Assembly: GCA_022820725.1 (NCBI GenBank)
Contig: JAJEFA010000020.1
Coordinates: forward strand, 62,001-126,000
From: Candidatus Binatia bacterium
Lineage (GTDB): Bacteria; Desulfobacterota; Binatia; Bin18
Length of the DNA: 64,000 nucleotides
Reading direction: 5' to 3'
Positions within the stretch are counted from its first letter, which is position 1. The number at the start of each line of letters is the position of its first letter. Of this stretch, positions 30,701-38,409 are shown piece by piece. A program made the position numbers and the translations under genes. The notes under the pieces were generated by a model. The model ran no database searches and had not been told where the DNA came from. It was given only the letters and a program-made list of their open reading frames with translations.

Positions 30701-31804
30701 CTAATTCCCCCCAGCCTTCCGGTTGGTAGCGAACCCGGCTTGCGCACCGAGTACTTTCATGGGTTGCTGTAAACTCTCCTGCCACAACAGCGACTCCATA
30801 GCGATATTGAGGGGCTGGTCTTGAATCGTCAGTTCGTACACCGGCTCATCATACGAGGCATGGTTGTGAACGCCCCAACCCGGTGCTGACAGCATCAGGT
30901 CGCCCGCTTTCCACTCGTAGATTTTCCCCTCGACCGTGCTGCGTCCACTACCGGCAAAATAATAGTTGATTGCCGCCGACGTATGGCGGTGTGGACGGTC
31001 AACTATGCGAGGGGGCCGTACCGTCATGGTCGCAAAGAAATTCTGGGTGGTGCCGTTTGTTCTGCCGGTGGCTGGATTGTACAGCAGATACAACCGTCGT
31101 CCGACGTAGTCCTTGCCCAGCGCGGCCAATTTATCGAGTTCCGCCTTGACGCGCTGCCAGGGCCAGTGCAGCGGGGCGGACGCTACTGCTGTCGGATTAA
31201 TAAGGCGCTCATAGGGCATTAAGAACGCGCCGTCCTCGTTTAATTGGAAGGTACCAAAGGGACTTTCGCCTGCACCCTGCGCGCCTGCCTCTGCTTCCGG
31301 CGCTTCCTCAGGCCCTTCTGTCAGCGGTGGGTCGTCATCCACAATATGCACATTCATCTTTTCGAGCAGAGCGGCGTTACTATACGTGAGTCGCACTTGC
31401 AGCTCATAACCGTCATTCATGTACCAGTATGGGGCCATTGATGGAGTATTCCACACATCATACTGTCCGAAGTCGATACGCCTGCCGTGCACCATAACGG
31501 AGCCCGCACCACGGATGCAAAAATCTACCTGGGTGGAGTTATGGCGAATCGGCTGGGTCTGCTCGCCGGGCCGCAGTACACTCAGCGTCACGCGGATGCC
31601 AGGCGCAAGCCCGAGACCTGGTTCACGAGCGTTTGGATGGACGATCAGGGAGGCTCGCCGGCCATTCGCCGGAGTGGGGCCATCTGCGAGGCGGGCGACT
31701 TCGGCCTCAATGTCTTCCTTGGAAATGAGGACGGACGGCCAGAGGTTCAGCTTTGGTGCTGACGCGCCCGAGCAATCGACAAATTTTCCATTCTGCGTGT
31801 CCAT
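30701..31804 (-). CDS. Bicupin protein, gentisate dioxygenase-like
   Basis: A 367-residue protein with two cupin domains. The first is near residues 80-150 (QTQPIRHNSTQVDFCIRGAG, then YDVWNTPSMAPYWYMNDG). The second is near 265-330 (RIVDRPHRHTSAAINYYFAG, then LMLSAPGWGVHNHASYD). The RPHRHTSAAINY segment is like the iron site of gentisate/salicylate 1,2-dioxygenase-type bicupins. Between the domains is an acidic linker rich in Glu, Ala and Gly. The ATG at 31804 gives MDTQNGKFVDC; GGGGGCCGGT before it is a weak site. It is separated by 119 nt from the LLM gene. Confidence 0.8.
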   Translation of the reverse strand: MDTQNGKFVDCSGASAPKLNLWPSVLISKEDIEAEVARLADGPTPANGRRASLIVHPNAREPGLGLAPGIRVTLSVLRPGEQTQPIRHNSTQVDFCIRGAGSVMVHGRRIDFGQYDVWNTPSMAPYWYMNDGYELQVRLTYSNAALLEKMNVHIVDDDPPLTEGPEEAPEAEAGAQGAGESPFGTFQLNEDGAFLMPYERLINPTAVASAPLHWPWQRVKAELDKLAALGKDYVGRRLYLLYNPATGRTNGTTQNFFATMTVRPPRIVDRPHRHTSAAINYYFAGSGRSTVEGKIYEWKAGDLMLSAPGWGVHNHASYDEPVYELTIQDQPLNIAMESLLWQESLQQPMKVLGAQAGFATNRKAGGN

Positions 31805-32253
31805 ACCGGCCCCCTTAGTCCTGTTCACTCCTGATTGCAGCCGCAATCTCTGGCCAGTGAACGCCTGTGAAATCAACCCTCACCTGACCGGACATCTGGG
31901 ACAGGACGGTATCATGCTCACAGATCGGAGAGAAAGTAGGAAAACCATTTGCCATCACCGGCCAGGGCGAATTGCGATTCTGTGTGGCTGCCCGTCATTC
32001 CTGCGTAAGCAGGAATCCAGCCCTCCAGCCCCCCGGCCTCTGGATGCCGGATCACGTCCGGCATGACGAGCGCGCAATGGCACGGCTATAACCTATTGTG
32101 AAACGCGCGAGCCGGGGCGGGCTAAGGACCCGCCGCTTTTTGCTCGCAGGACGGGTACTCGCCTTGACATTCGAGCCGCTGGTCGGCTAGGTGCCGAATC
32201 GTATCCGGGACAGTTTGTAAGCGTGGTTAGTATGACCGGTCGGGATCAACGTT
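31805..32253. other. Intergenic region of about 450 bases
   Basis: No supported gene lies here. It separates the divergent bicupin and CocE-type genes, so promoters for both are expected. It contains one REP-like inverted repeat (31993-32068). I see no convincing sigma-70 promoter pair or RNA gene in the rest. Confidence 0.6.
31993..32068. repeat. REP/MITE-like inverted repeat
   Basis: CGTCATTCCTGCGTAAGCAGGAATCCAG-type sequence at 31993-32020 is itself a hairpin (CATTCCTGC and GCAGGAATC arms). It ends with GGATGCCGGATCACGTCCGGCATGACG-type sequence (32042-32068), another hairpin (ATGCCGGA and TCCGGCAT arms). The outer ends CGTCAT and ATGACG are complementary. Such 'GTCATTCC...GGAATGACG' elements are dispersed in many bacterial genomes, which is why I call it a repeat although only one copy is in the window. 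Confidence 0.65.
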
Positions 32254-34014
32254 ATGGGAAAATCAAGTCTCAGCATTGAAAAAGACGTGCCTGTACCGAT
32301 GCGGGATGGGAGCGTGTTGCGAGCCGATGTATACCGCCCGGCTACTCCTGGGAAATATCCCGTTATCCTCCAACGTACGCCGTATAATAAAAATCTGCTG
32401 GCTGGAGTAATCCTGATGCTTGACGTCGTGCGGACGGCCAGCGAGGGGTATGCCGTGGTCATCCAGGACACCCGCGGGCGGTACGCGTCCGATGGGGAGT
32501 TTTATACCTTTCGAGATGACGTCCTGGACGGCTATGACTCGGTGGAGTGGTGTGCGGCCCAAGCCTGGTCTGATGGCAACGTTGGCATGTATGGGGCGTC
32601 CTATGTTGGTGCGACCCAATGGCTCGCCGCGATCAGTACGCCACCCCATCTCAAAGCCATTTTTCCACTGATTACCGCCTCCCACTATCATGAAGGCTGG
32701 GCGTATCAGGGCGGAGCCTTTGCCCTCGGGTTTAACGCCAGTTGGACGCTGGCCCGCCTTGCGCCGGATACGTATATGCGTCTGATACGGAAAGATGCCG
32801 CGTCTGCGGACCGGCTCAGGCAGTTGATCGGTGCGATTGATGATCTGCGCGCATGGTTTCAGCATCTACCACTCAGCGATTTCCCGCTTCTGAATGAGGT
32901 AGCTCCGTATTTCTATGACTGGCTTGCCCACCCTGACGACGATGAGTACTGGGCGCGCTGGAATATCGAATCCCACCACAACGCGGTCGGGGTGCCGGCC
33001 TGCAATGTGGGCGGCTGGTACGATATTTTTCTGGGTGGCACGCTCCGGAATTATCTCAGCATGTGTGAGTATGGGGCAACCCCGGAATCCCGGCAGGGCC
33101 AAAAACTCGTTATTGGTCCCTGGTATCATACCTTACCACTCGGCAACGTAGTCGGAGAGGTGGATTATGGATTTTCCAGTCATGCCTTCGTCATCGACCT
33201 GGACGGTCTCCACATCAAATGGTTTGACTACTGGCTCAAAGGAAAACAGAACGGGCTCTTGGACGAGCCGCCCGTGCGCATCTTTGTCATGGGCGAAAAT
33301 GTGTGGCGGATGGAGCATGAATGGCCGCTCGCCCGTACGCAATACACAAAATATTACCTGCACAGTAACGGCAACGCGAAGAGCCTGCGCGGCGATGGCC
33401 GGTTGAGTCCTGAGCCGCCGCGTACGGAGCCGGCGGATGTGTATGTCTCCGACCCCCGCAACCCCGTGCCGACCAGAGGCGGCGGGGTCACCGGCTGGCC
33501 GGCAGCCATGCCGGGCGGCGCATTCGATCAGCGCGCCATCGAGGAACGGCAGGATGTGTTGGTCTACACCACGCCAGTCTTGGAGCAAGACCTGGAGGTG
33601 ACCGGGCCTATCACGCTCAGTTTGTACGCGGCGACCAGCGCTGTGGATACGGACTTTACCGCCAAGCTGGTAGATGTCCAGCCGGACGGCTATGCGCGCA
33701 ATCTTACGGACGGCATTCTGCGCGGGCGCTATCGGGAATCGCGTGCAGCGGTAAAACTGCTCACCCCGGGAGAGGTGTACGAATACTCCATAGACTTATG
33801 GGCCACCAGCAATGTCTTCAAAGCCGGCCACCGCATACGGGTCGAGATTGCCAGCTCGAATTTCCCGCGCTTTGATCGCAATCCACAGACAGGAGAGGCT
33901 GCCGCCGCGGCACGGCGGCTCGAAACAGCCTTGCAGCGCGTATTCCATGACGAGAGTCGCCCCTCCCACATCGTCCTGCCTATGATTCCACGCGGCGCAG
34001 ATGCCAGTCGGTAA
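32254..34014 (+). CDS. CocE/NonD family hydrolase (X-Pro dipeptidyl-peptidase S15-like)
   Basis: A 586-residue serine hydrolase. The N-terminal alpha/beta-hydrolase core has VPMRDGSVLRADVYRPA, VIQDTRGRYASDGEF and the nucleophile elbow GMYGASYVGATQWLAA (Ser near residue 119). The C-terminal jelly-roll domain begins near VYTTPVLEQDLEVTGPITL and includes RIRVEIASSNFPRFDRN. This is the layout of cocaine esterase, glutaryl-7-ACA acylase and related acylases. The substrate is an ester or amide, not known. Its 3' end overlaps the convergent amidase gene by 35 nt. Confidence 0.9.
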   Translation: MGKSSLSIEKDVPVPMRDGSVLRADVYRPATPGKYPVILQRTPYNKNLLAGVILMLDVVRTASEGYAVVIQDTRGRYASDGEFYTFRDDVLDGYDSVEWCAAQAWSDGNVGMYGASYVGATQWLAAISTPPHLKAIFPLITASHYHEGWAYQGGAFALGFNASWTLARLAPDTYMRLIRKDAASADRLRQLIGAIDDLRAWFQHLPLSDFPLLNEVAPYFYDWLAHPDDDEYWARWNIESHHNAVGVPACNVGGWYDIFLGGTLRNYLSMCEYGATPESRQGQKLVIGPWYHTLPLGNVVGEVDYGFSSHAFVIDLDGLHIKWFDYWLKGKQNGLLDEPPVRIFVMGENVWRMEHEWPLARTQYTKYYLHSNGNAKSLRGDGRLSPEPPRTEPADVYVSDPRNPVPTRGGGVTGWPAAMPGGAFDQRAIEERQDVLVYTTPVLEQDLEVTGPITLSLYAATSAVDTDFTAKLVDVQPDGYARNLTDGILRGRYRESRAAVKLLTPGEVYEYSIDLWATSNVFKAGHRIRVEIASSNFPRFDRNPQTGEAAAAARRLETALQRVFHDESRPSHIVLPMIPRGADASR

Positions 34015-35374
34015 TCTGTTGATACGCCTGTGCCGCGCGCAGGATAGCAGCCTCTGCCCAGGCTGGGGCGATGAGCTGCATGCCGACCGGGAGCGAGCCG
34101 TCGGTAAACCCGCACGGGACGCTCAGCACCGGCACTTGGGCCAGGCTGAACGGATAGGTGAAACGGGTCAGGAGGCGGGTAGTCTGGACGCCTTCGCTTT
34201 CTTCAATGAGCGGAGCCGGAATGCCGCAGGTCGGCGCCAGGAGGAGATCGTAGCGCTCGAAGGTCTGCTTGAGCTGACGTTGCCAGCGGCGCTGCTCCTG
34301 GCGGGCGAGGACATACTGGCTGCCGCTGACCTGTGCGCCAATCTGTAGCCGAGCCCGCACATCCGGTCCGAAACCATCCGCCCGTTCCGCAAGCCGGGCT
34401 TGATGAAAAGCGGCGGCGTCGGCCAGGAGCATTTCACTCGCGCGCTCAATCGTTCCTTCCGCGTCAACCAACTCCACCTCTTCTACGTGGGCCCCCAGCT
34501 CTTCAAACACGCGGGCAGCTTGCCTGATGAGCGTCACCACCACCGGCTGGGGCTCTGTCTGGAAATGTCCACCGAGCAGTCCTATGCGCCAGCCCTTAAC
34601 CCCGTCGTTGAGCCCGGCCAGATAATCCCCGACCGGCTGATCGACGGAGGTCAAATCGTGCGGATCATAGCCGGCCAGAACTTGCAGTACCCGTGCGATG
34701 TCTTCCGCCCGGCGGGCCAGCGGACCAACCGTGTCAAAGGTCCAACTGACCGGAATTACGCCCCGATTGCTGATGCGACCCATGGTCGGCCGAAGACCAC
34801 AGACCCCATTCAGCGCCGCCGGAATACGCACCGACCCGCCTGTGTCCGTGCCGACTGTGACCAGTGCCATATCCGCAGCAACGGCCGCGCCCGAGCCCCC
34901 GCTGGAACCGCCGGGAATGCGGGTGGGGTCCCAGGGATTGTGGCACGGGCCATAATGCGGATTGCGCGTCGTGCCGCCAATGGCCCACTCGTGCATATTG
35001 AGCTTGCCCAGGATAATGGCGCCCGCTTGGCGCAGGCGTGAGACAATCTCGGCGTCGGCGGTCGCAACGTTGTCCCTCAAGAACGGCGTTCCCCCGGTCA
35101 GTCGAATCCCCGCAACTTCGCAGTTGTCCTTCAGCGCAACGGGAACACCGTGGAGTGGTCCTACTGCGTCTCCTGCCGTCACTGCTTGTTCCGCGGCTTT
35201 GGCCGCAGCCAGCGCTGAATCCGCCATGACGGTGAGATAGGCATTCAAAGAGGGGTTGAGCGACTCGATGAGGTCGAGGCAGGACTGAACCAGTTCTACC
35301 GGCGAGAGCTGGCCCGTCCGAATCAGGCCGACGACATCGGAAATGCCCAACCGCGTGAAATCAGCGACGGTCAT
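33980..35374 (-). CDS. Amidase signature family enzyme
   Basis: A 464-residue amidase. The Ser-cisSer-Lys triad is visible: Lys in VPVALKDNCEVAG (near residue 82) and the serines in IPGGSSGGSGAAVAADMALV and TDTGGSVRIPAAL (near 155-180). GatA-like sequence throughout, but no adjacent gatB or gatC, so it is a free amidase and not the tRNA amidotransferase. It begins 21 nt after the stop of the esterase gene on the same strand. It is one of two amidase-signature enzymes in the window; the other is at 58747-60156. Confidence 0.9.
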   Translation of the reverse strand: MTVADFTRLGISDVVGLIRTGQLSPVELVQSCLDLIESLNPSLNAYLTVMADSALAAAKAAEQAVTAGDAVGPLHGVPVALKDNCEVAGIRLTGGTPFLRDNVATADAEIVSRLRQAGAIILGKLNMHEWAIGGTTRNPHYGPCHNPWDPTRIPGGSSGGSGAAVAADMALVTVGTDTGGSVRIPAALNGVCGLRPTMGRISNRGVIPVSWTFDTVGPLARRAEDIARVLQVLAGYDPHDLTSVDQPVGDYLAGLNDGVKGWRIGLLGGHFQTEPQPVVVTLIRQAARVFEELGAHVEEVELVDAEGTIERASEMLLADAAAFHQARLAERADGFGPDVRARLQIGAQVSGSQYVLARQEQRRWQRQLKQTFERYDLLLAPTCGIPAPLIEESEGVQTTRLLTRFTYPFSLAQVPVLSVPCGFTDGSLPVGMQLIAPAWAEAAILRAAQAYQQITDWHLRRVES

Positions 35375-35395
35375 ATGGAGCAGCCCACTATATCT

Positions 35396-36265
35396 TCACT
35401 GGAGCTGGGCGTGAACGAATTCAATAATTTTCTCAAGGGCCTGCTCGGAAGCTGGTGAAGACGGATTTCTGATAATAAACCCTTCCGCCTCGCCCTCGTA
35501 CATCTCCAGGGCGACCTGGCCGCCAGCCTTGCGGTAGTGTTCGACAAAACGGTCAAGGTCGGGACGGGGGTGAGCTCTGTCGCGGGTGCCCTGTATGTAG
35601 AGCGCGGGCGGCAGTTCGACCTGCTCGCCATGTTCCAGGGCAAGGACCGGATTGCCCTCGGCCATGGCTTCTTCGGTCTTCCAGTACTTGTCGTGTAGAG
35701 GTAGCACGAGGTCCACTAAGTCGGGGTAGGGCTGACCACTCGCCTTCAGCTTCTTGGCATAGTGATAGCGCGCCAGCGGATCGATAACCGGCCAGCACAG
35801 GACGGCGCAGCGCAGACGCGCATCAACGTCCGGCGCGTCGGCGGGTAAGGGGAGGGCTGCGTACCTGGCATCAAACGGGCGCATACCCGCCAGTATTGCC
35901 TGGTGGGCACCACTAGAGCTGCCCAATGCGCCCACGAGGTCCGGACGGCTTCCAAACTCCGTGGCCTGCGTCTTGAACCACCGGATGGCGTAGTTAATGT
36001 CAGCCAGGGAGCCGGGATACGAGGCTTCGGGCGGGACACGGAAATCGAGGGCTGCCACGACCACCCCGCTTTTTGCCAGGGGCTCATTGATGGCAACGTC
36101 CATTAGCCGGTCGCCTAAACACCAGGCTCCGCCGTGGAGTTCGATAATAGCCGGAAACGGCCCCGGTCCACGCGGCTTGAACATACGGGCCAGTAGCGGC
36201 TTGTCCCCGTGACGAAGATATTCAACGTCTTCCACATCAATGTCATACGTCCGGTTGGCTGTCAT
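35396..36265 (-). CDS. Alpha/beta hydrolase, hormone-sensitive lipase-like esterase
   Basis: A 289-residue esterase. The oxyanion-hole motif is AIIELHGGAWCLGDR (HGGAW, near residues 38-52), and the nucleophile elbow is LVGALGSSSGAHQA (GSSSG, Ser near residue 118). Downstream it has VEHYRKAGGQVALEMYEGE, with the family's His site replaced by a region (EGFIIRN) where the catalytic His is not obvious. It is co-transcribed with the amidase 21 nt downstream. AGGAGAAGGAGGGCAGC before the ATG is a strong ribosome-binding region. Confidence 0.83.
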   Translation of the reverse strand: MTANRTYDIDVEDVEYLRHGDKPLLARMFKPRGPGPFPAIIELHGGAWCLGDRLMDVAINEPLAKSGVVVAALDFRVPPEASYPGSLADINYAIRWFKTQATEFGSRPDLVGALGSSSGAHQAILAGMRPFDARYAALPLPADAPDVDARLRCAVLCWPVIDPLARYHYAKKLKASGQPYPDLVDLVLPLHDKYWKTEEAMAEGNPVLALEHGEQVELPPALYIQGTRDRAHPRPDLDRFVEHYRKAGGQVALEMYEGEAEGFIIRNPSSPASEQALEKIIEFVHAQLQ

Positions 36266-36383
36266 GCTGCCCTCCTTCTCCTGCGCGGTAGGGCGTACCG
36301 GATAGTCCGTGTCCCGCCGAGCGAGGTTTCAGCACCTGTCCTAGCCGATTTGTTCCGTGCTTAAAAGGGGAAACTGAGGGCGT

Positions 36384-36418
36384 TTGACAGTGGTTCTTAA
36401 AATTGATAAATAATCAAT
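36384..36418 (+). promoter_or_regulatory. Putative promoter and operator of the DUF4258-MqsA operon
   Basis: TTGACA at 36384-36389, a 17-nt spacer and TAAATA at 36407-36412 form a sigma-70-like promoter. A perfect 6-bp palindrome, ATTGAT-AAATA-ATCAAT at 36402-36418, covers the -10 box. An operator over the promoter is expected for an autoregulated toxin-antitoxin operon whose antitoxin has a helix-turn-helix. Confidence 0.5.
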
Positions 36419-36479
36419 CAAGAAACGGACAAGGGAGGTGCAGACATGACGACTCAAAATATAGCCGTGAGGTACAGGT

Positions 36480-36782
36480 ATGAAGAAAGAAGGTCATCTC
36501 CCAGATCGTCCCTTATCTCCACGCCGCGCGATCGAACGGATTCGGTTCCTTGAGGGAAACGTTGGGATTGTGTTGGCCCGCCATGCCAGACAACGTATGG
36601 CGCAACGAAAACTCAGTCTGCGCGACATCAGATATTGTCTGAAATATGGCCGTGTGGTCGAGCATAGCAAGCCTTTCCAATTATGGCGCTACAAAGTAGA
36701 CGGCCCAACGATTGATGGAGAGCCTATGTCCTGTGTGGTCGAGATTAACGGCAAGTTAGTTCTCATCACCGTTATACGCTAA
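36480..36782 (+). CDS. DUF4258 protein, putative toxin
   Basis: A 100-residue protein. The DUF4258 core is LARHARQRMAQRKLSLRDIR, then YCLKYGRVVEH and a C-terminal strand CVVEINGKLVLITVIR. DUF4258 proteins have an RNase-like BECR-type fold and often pair with MqsA/YgiT antitoxins. The start at 36480 follows GTGAGGTACAGGT; a short out-of-frame leader ATG at 36446 with its own GGGAGG lies upstream. The antitoxin gene starts 9 nt after the stop. Toxic activity is inferred from family and pairing only. Confidence 0.82.
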   Translation: MKKEGHLPDRPLSPRRAIERIRFLEGNVGIVLARHARQRMAQRKLSLRDIRYCLKYGRVVEHSKPFQLWRYKVDGPTIDGEPMSCVVEINGKLVLITVIR

Positions 36783-36791
36783 GGAGGATTT

Positions 36792-37322
36792 ATGCGGTGC
36801 CCTGGCTGCGACAGGGATTTGAAGGGTCAGAAGACGACCCTTGAGCAGCCGTATCAGTATGTCGAGAGTGGGTTGGACAATGTGTTTCTGGTTGGGGTGA
36901 CACTCTATGCATGTCAGTGCGGAGAAGAGCTCGTTGAGATCCCGAAAGTAGAACAGTTGGATGATGTAATTGCGAAAGTCCTTATTCAGAAGATCGATCC
37001 GCTCACTGGAGCTGAAGTCAGGTTTTTGCGCAAATATGCAGAGTTACCAGCAAAAGATTTTGCCAAGATTCTAGGCATAGGCCCCGAACATCTCTCTCGG
37101 GTTGAGAACAAGAAGGTTCAGAGAACTGGAGCAACTTACGTCCTTGGGGCAGCAGCAGACAAGCTCACGCGAGTGATTGCTCACAAAGCCTCTCAGGACG
37201 AATCCATTAAAGAAATACTCCTAACGCTGGCAGAGGCTTCTAAAAAGAAAGCATCACGTAAGACAGCAAGACTGTTTTTTGAAAAGCGCCCCAGAAGCTC
37301 TCAATGGAAGATCGCGGCGTAA
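36792..37322 (+). CDS. MqsA/YgiT-type zinc finger and HTH antitoxin
   Basis: A 176-residue protein. The N-terminal zinc finger has MRCPGCDRDL and a second pair in LYACQCGEEL. The HTH_XRE-like domain near residues 75-115 includes EVRFLRKYAELPAKDFAKIL and IGPEHLSRVENKKVQRTGA. The C-terminal tail is basic (KKKASRKTARLFFEKRPRSS). This is the MqsA/YgiT layout: the HTH represses its own operon and the N-terminus binds the toxin. TAAGGAGGATTT before the ATG is a strong site. It is longer than E. coli MqsA (131 aa). Confidence 0.85.
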   Translation: MRCPGCDRDLKGQKTTLEQPYQYVESGLDNVFLVGVTLYACQCGEELVEIPKVEQLDDVIAKVLIQKIDPLTGAEVRFLRKYAELPAKDFAKILGIGPEHLSRVENKKVQRTGATYVLGAAADKLTRVIAHKASQDESIKEILLTLAEASKKKASRKTARLFFEKRPRSSQWKIAA

Positions 37323-37487
37323 GAAGAATCGTCTAGCATCACCCTAGGATTCCGTGATCCAGTCTCGCTTGATTTTCATCATCCTCTTAATCCATAAGCG
37401 GATTCGTTAAATTGTAGTCGAATAGCTCTCCCCATACCTATTCTCTCCGGAGAGGAGAATGTGGTAGGTGATGAAGAGGAGGGGGCT

Positions 37488-38399
37488 ATGAGCGAGATCA
37501 GCGTTATTGGGTGTGGGCTAATGGGCTCGGCCCTGGTCCGCACGCTGGCAAAAGGCGGGTCCACACTCACAATCTGGAATCGTACCCGACAGAAAGCCGA
37601 GGCGATTGTCCAGTCCGGCGTAACCGGAGTGACCGTCACCGACTCCGTTGGGGCGGCCCTTGAGGCCAGTCCGTGGACGATTTTCAATATCGCGAACTGT
37701 GCCGACTGCCTGACTCTGCTTGAAAACGAACAACACCGACTGAGAGGAAAAATCATTATTGAATTGACGACCGGCACGCCAAACGAAGCGCGCCGGCTGG
37801 GAGACCACATCACCACGGCCGGCGGACGCTATCTGGACGGAGCGATCATTGGCTATCCCAATCTGGTGGGAACCCCTCAGCTCCAGATTCTGTGCAGCGG
37901 AGACCCATCAGCTTTTGCAACCTGCCGGGCCATGCTGGAGCGGCTCGGTGGTATCCTTTTTCTAGGCGAGAACCCCGGAGCCGCGTCCGCCTTCGACCTG
38001 TCGTGTATCATCCCCGTCGCGCCCCTGGTGGTCGGTTTACTCCAGGCGGTCAAGATCTGCAGGAACGAGGGCGTTCCCCTGGATCAGTATGAAGCCTTCA
38101 TCAAAAAGACTATTCCGTTGATGGTGACGGATATCCTGGACAAGGCTCGGCAAGAGGATTTTGCAACCAACCCTGACAAGATTGAAAGCAGCGTCAGTGT
38201 CATGGTTGCCATCAGCCGACTGATTGTCAACTACAGTCGAGACGCGGACATCGACCCCGGGATGTTTGATGCCCTGACTCGGCTCTTTGAGGCTGGAGTG
38301 GCCGGTGGCCGTGGCGAGCACGACTGGGTCTGTGCGGCTGACCTGCACGCCGATTATCGCCCGGCGTCGAGTTCAGGCCACTCAGAGAACGCACAATAA
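37488..38399 (+). CDS. 6-phosphogluconate dehydrogenase/imine reductase-like NAD(P) oxidoreductase
   Basis: A 303-residue beta-hydroxyacid dehydrogenase-type protein. The Rossmann motif is ISVIGCGLMGSALVRTLAKG (GxGxMG, residues 5-24) with the NADP-type WNRTRQKAE. The second half has ENPGAASAFDLSCIIPVAP, where beta-hydroxyacid dehydrogenases have a conserved Lys; here D and L appear, as in imine reductases. An imine or related reductase is therefore more likely than a true 3-hydroxyacid dehydrogenase (inference). It is the first gene of a seven-gene plus-strand cluster, 10 nt before the D-aminoacylase-like gene. GAGGAGGGGGCT is its ribosome-binding region. Confidence 0.8.
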   Translation: MSEISVIGCGLMGSALVRTLAKGGSTLTIWNRTRQKAEAIVQSGVTGVTVTDSVGAALEASPWTIFNIANCADCLTLLENEQHRLRGKIIIELTTGTPNEARRLGDHITTAGGRYLDGAIIGYPNLVGTPQLQILCSGDPSAFATCRAMLERLGGILFLGENPGAASAFDLSCIIPVAPLVVGLLQAVKICRNEGVPLDQYEAFIKKTIPLMVTDILDKARQEDFATNPDKIESSVSVMVAISRLIVNYSRDADIDPGMFDALTRLFEAGVAGGRGEHDWVCAADLHADYRPASSSGHSENAQ

Positions 38400-38409
38400 G
38401 GAGGGCGCC

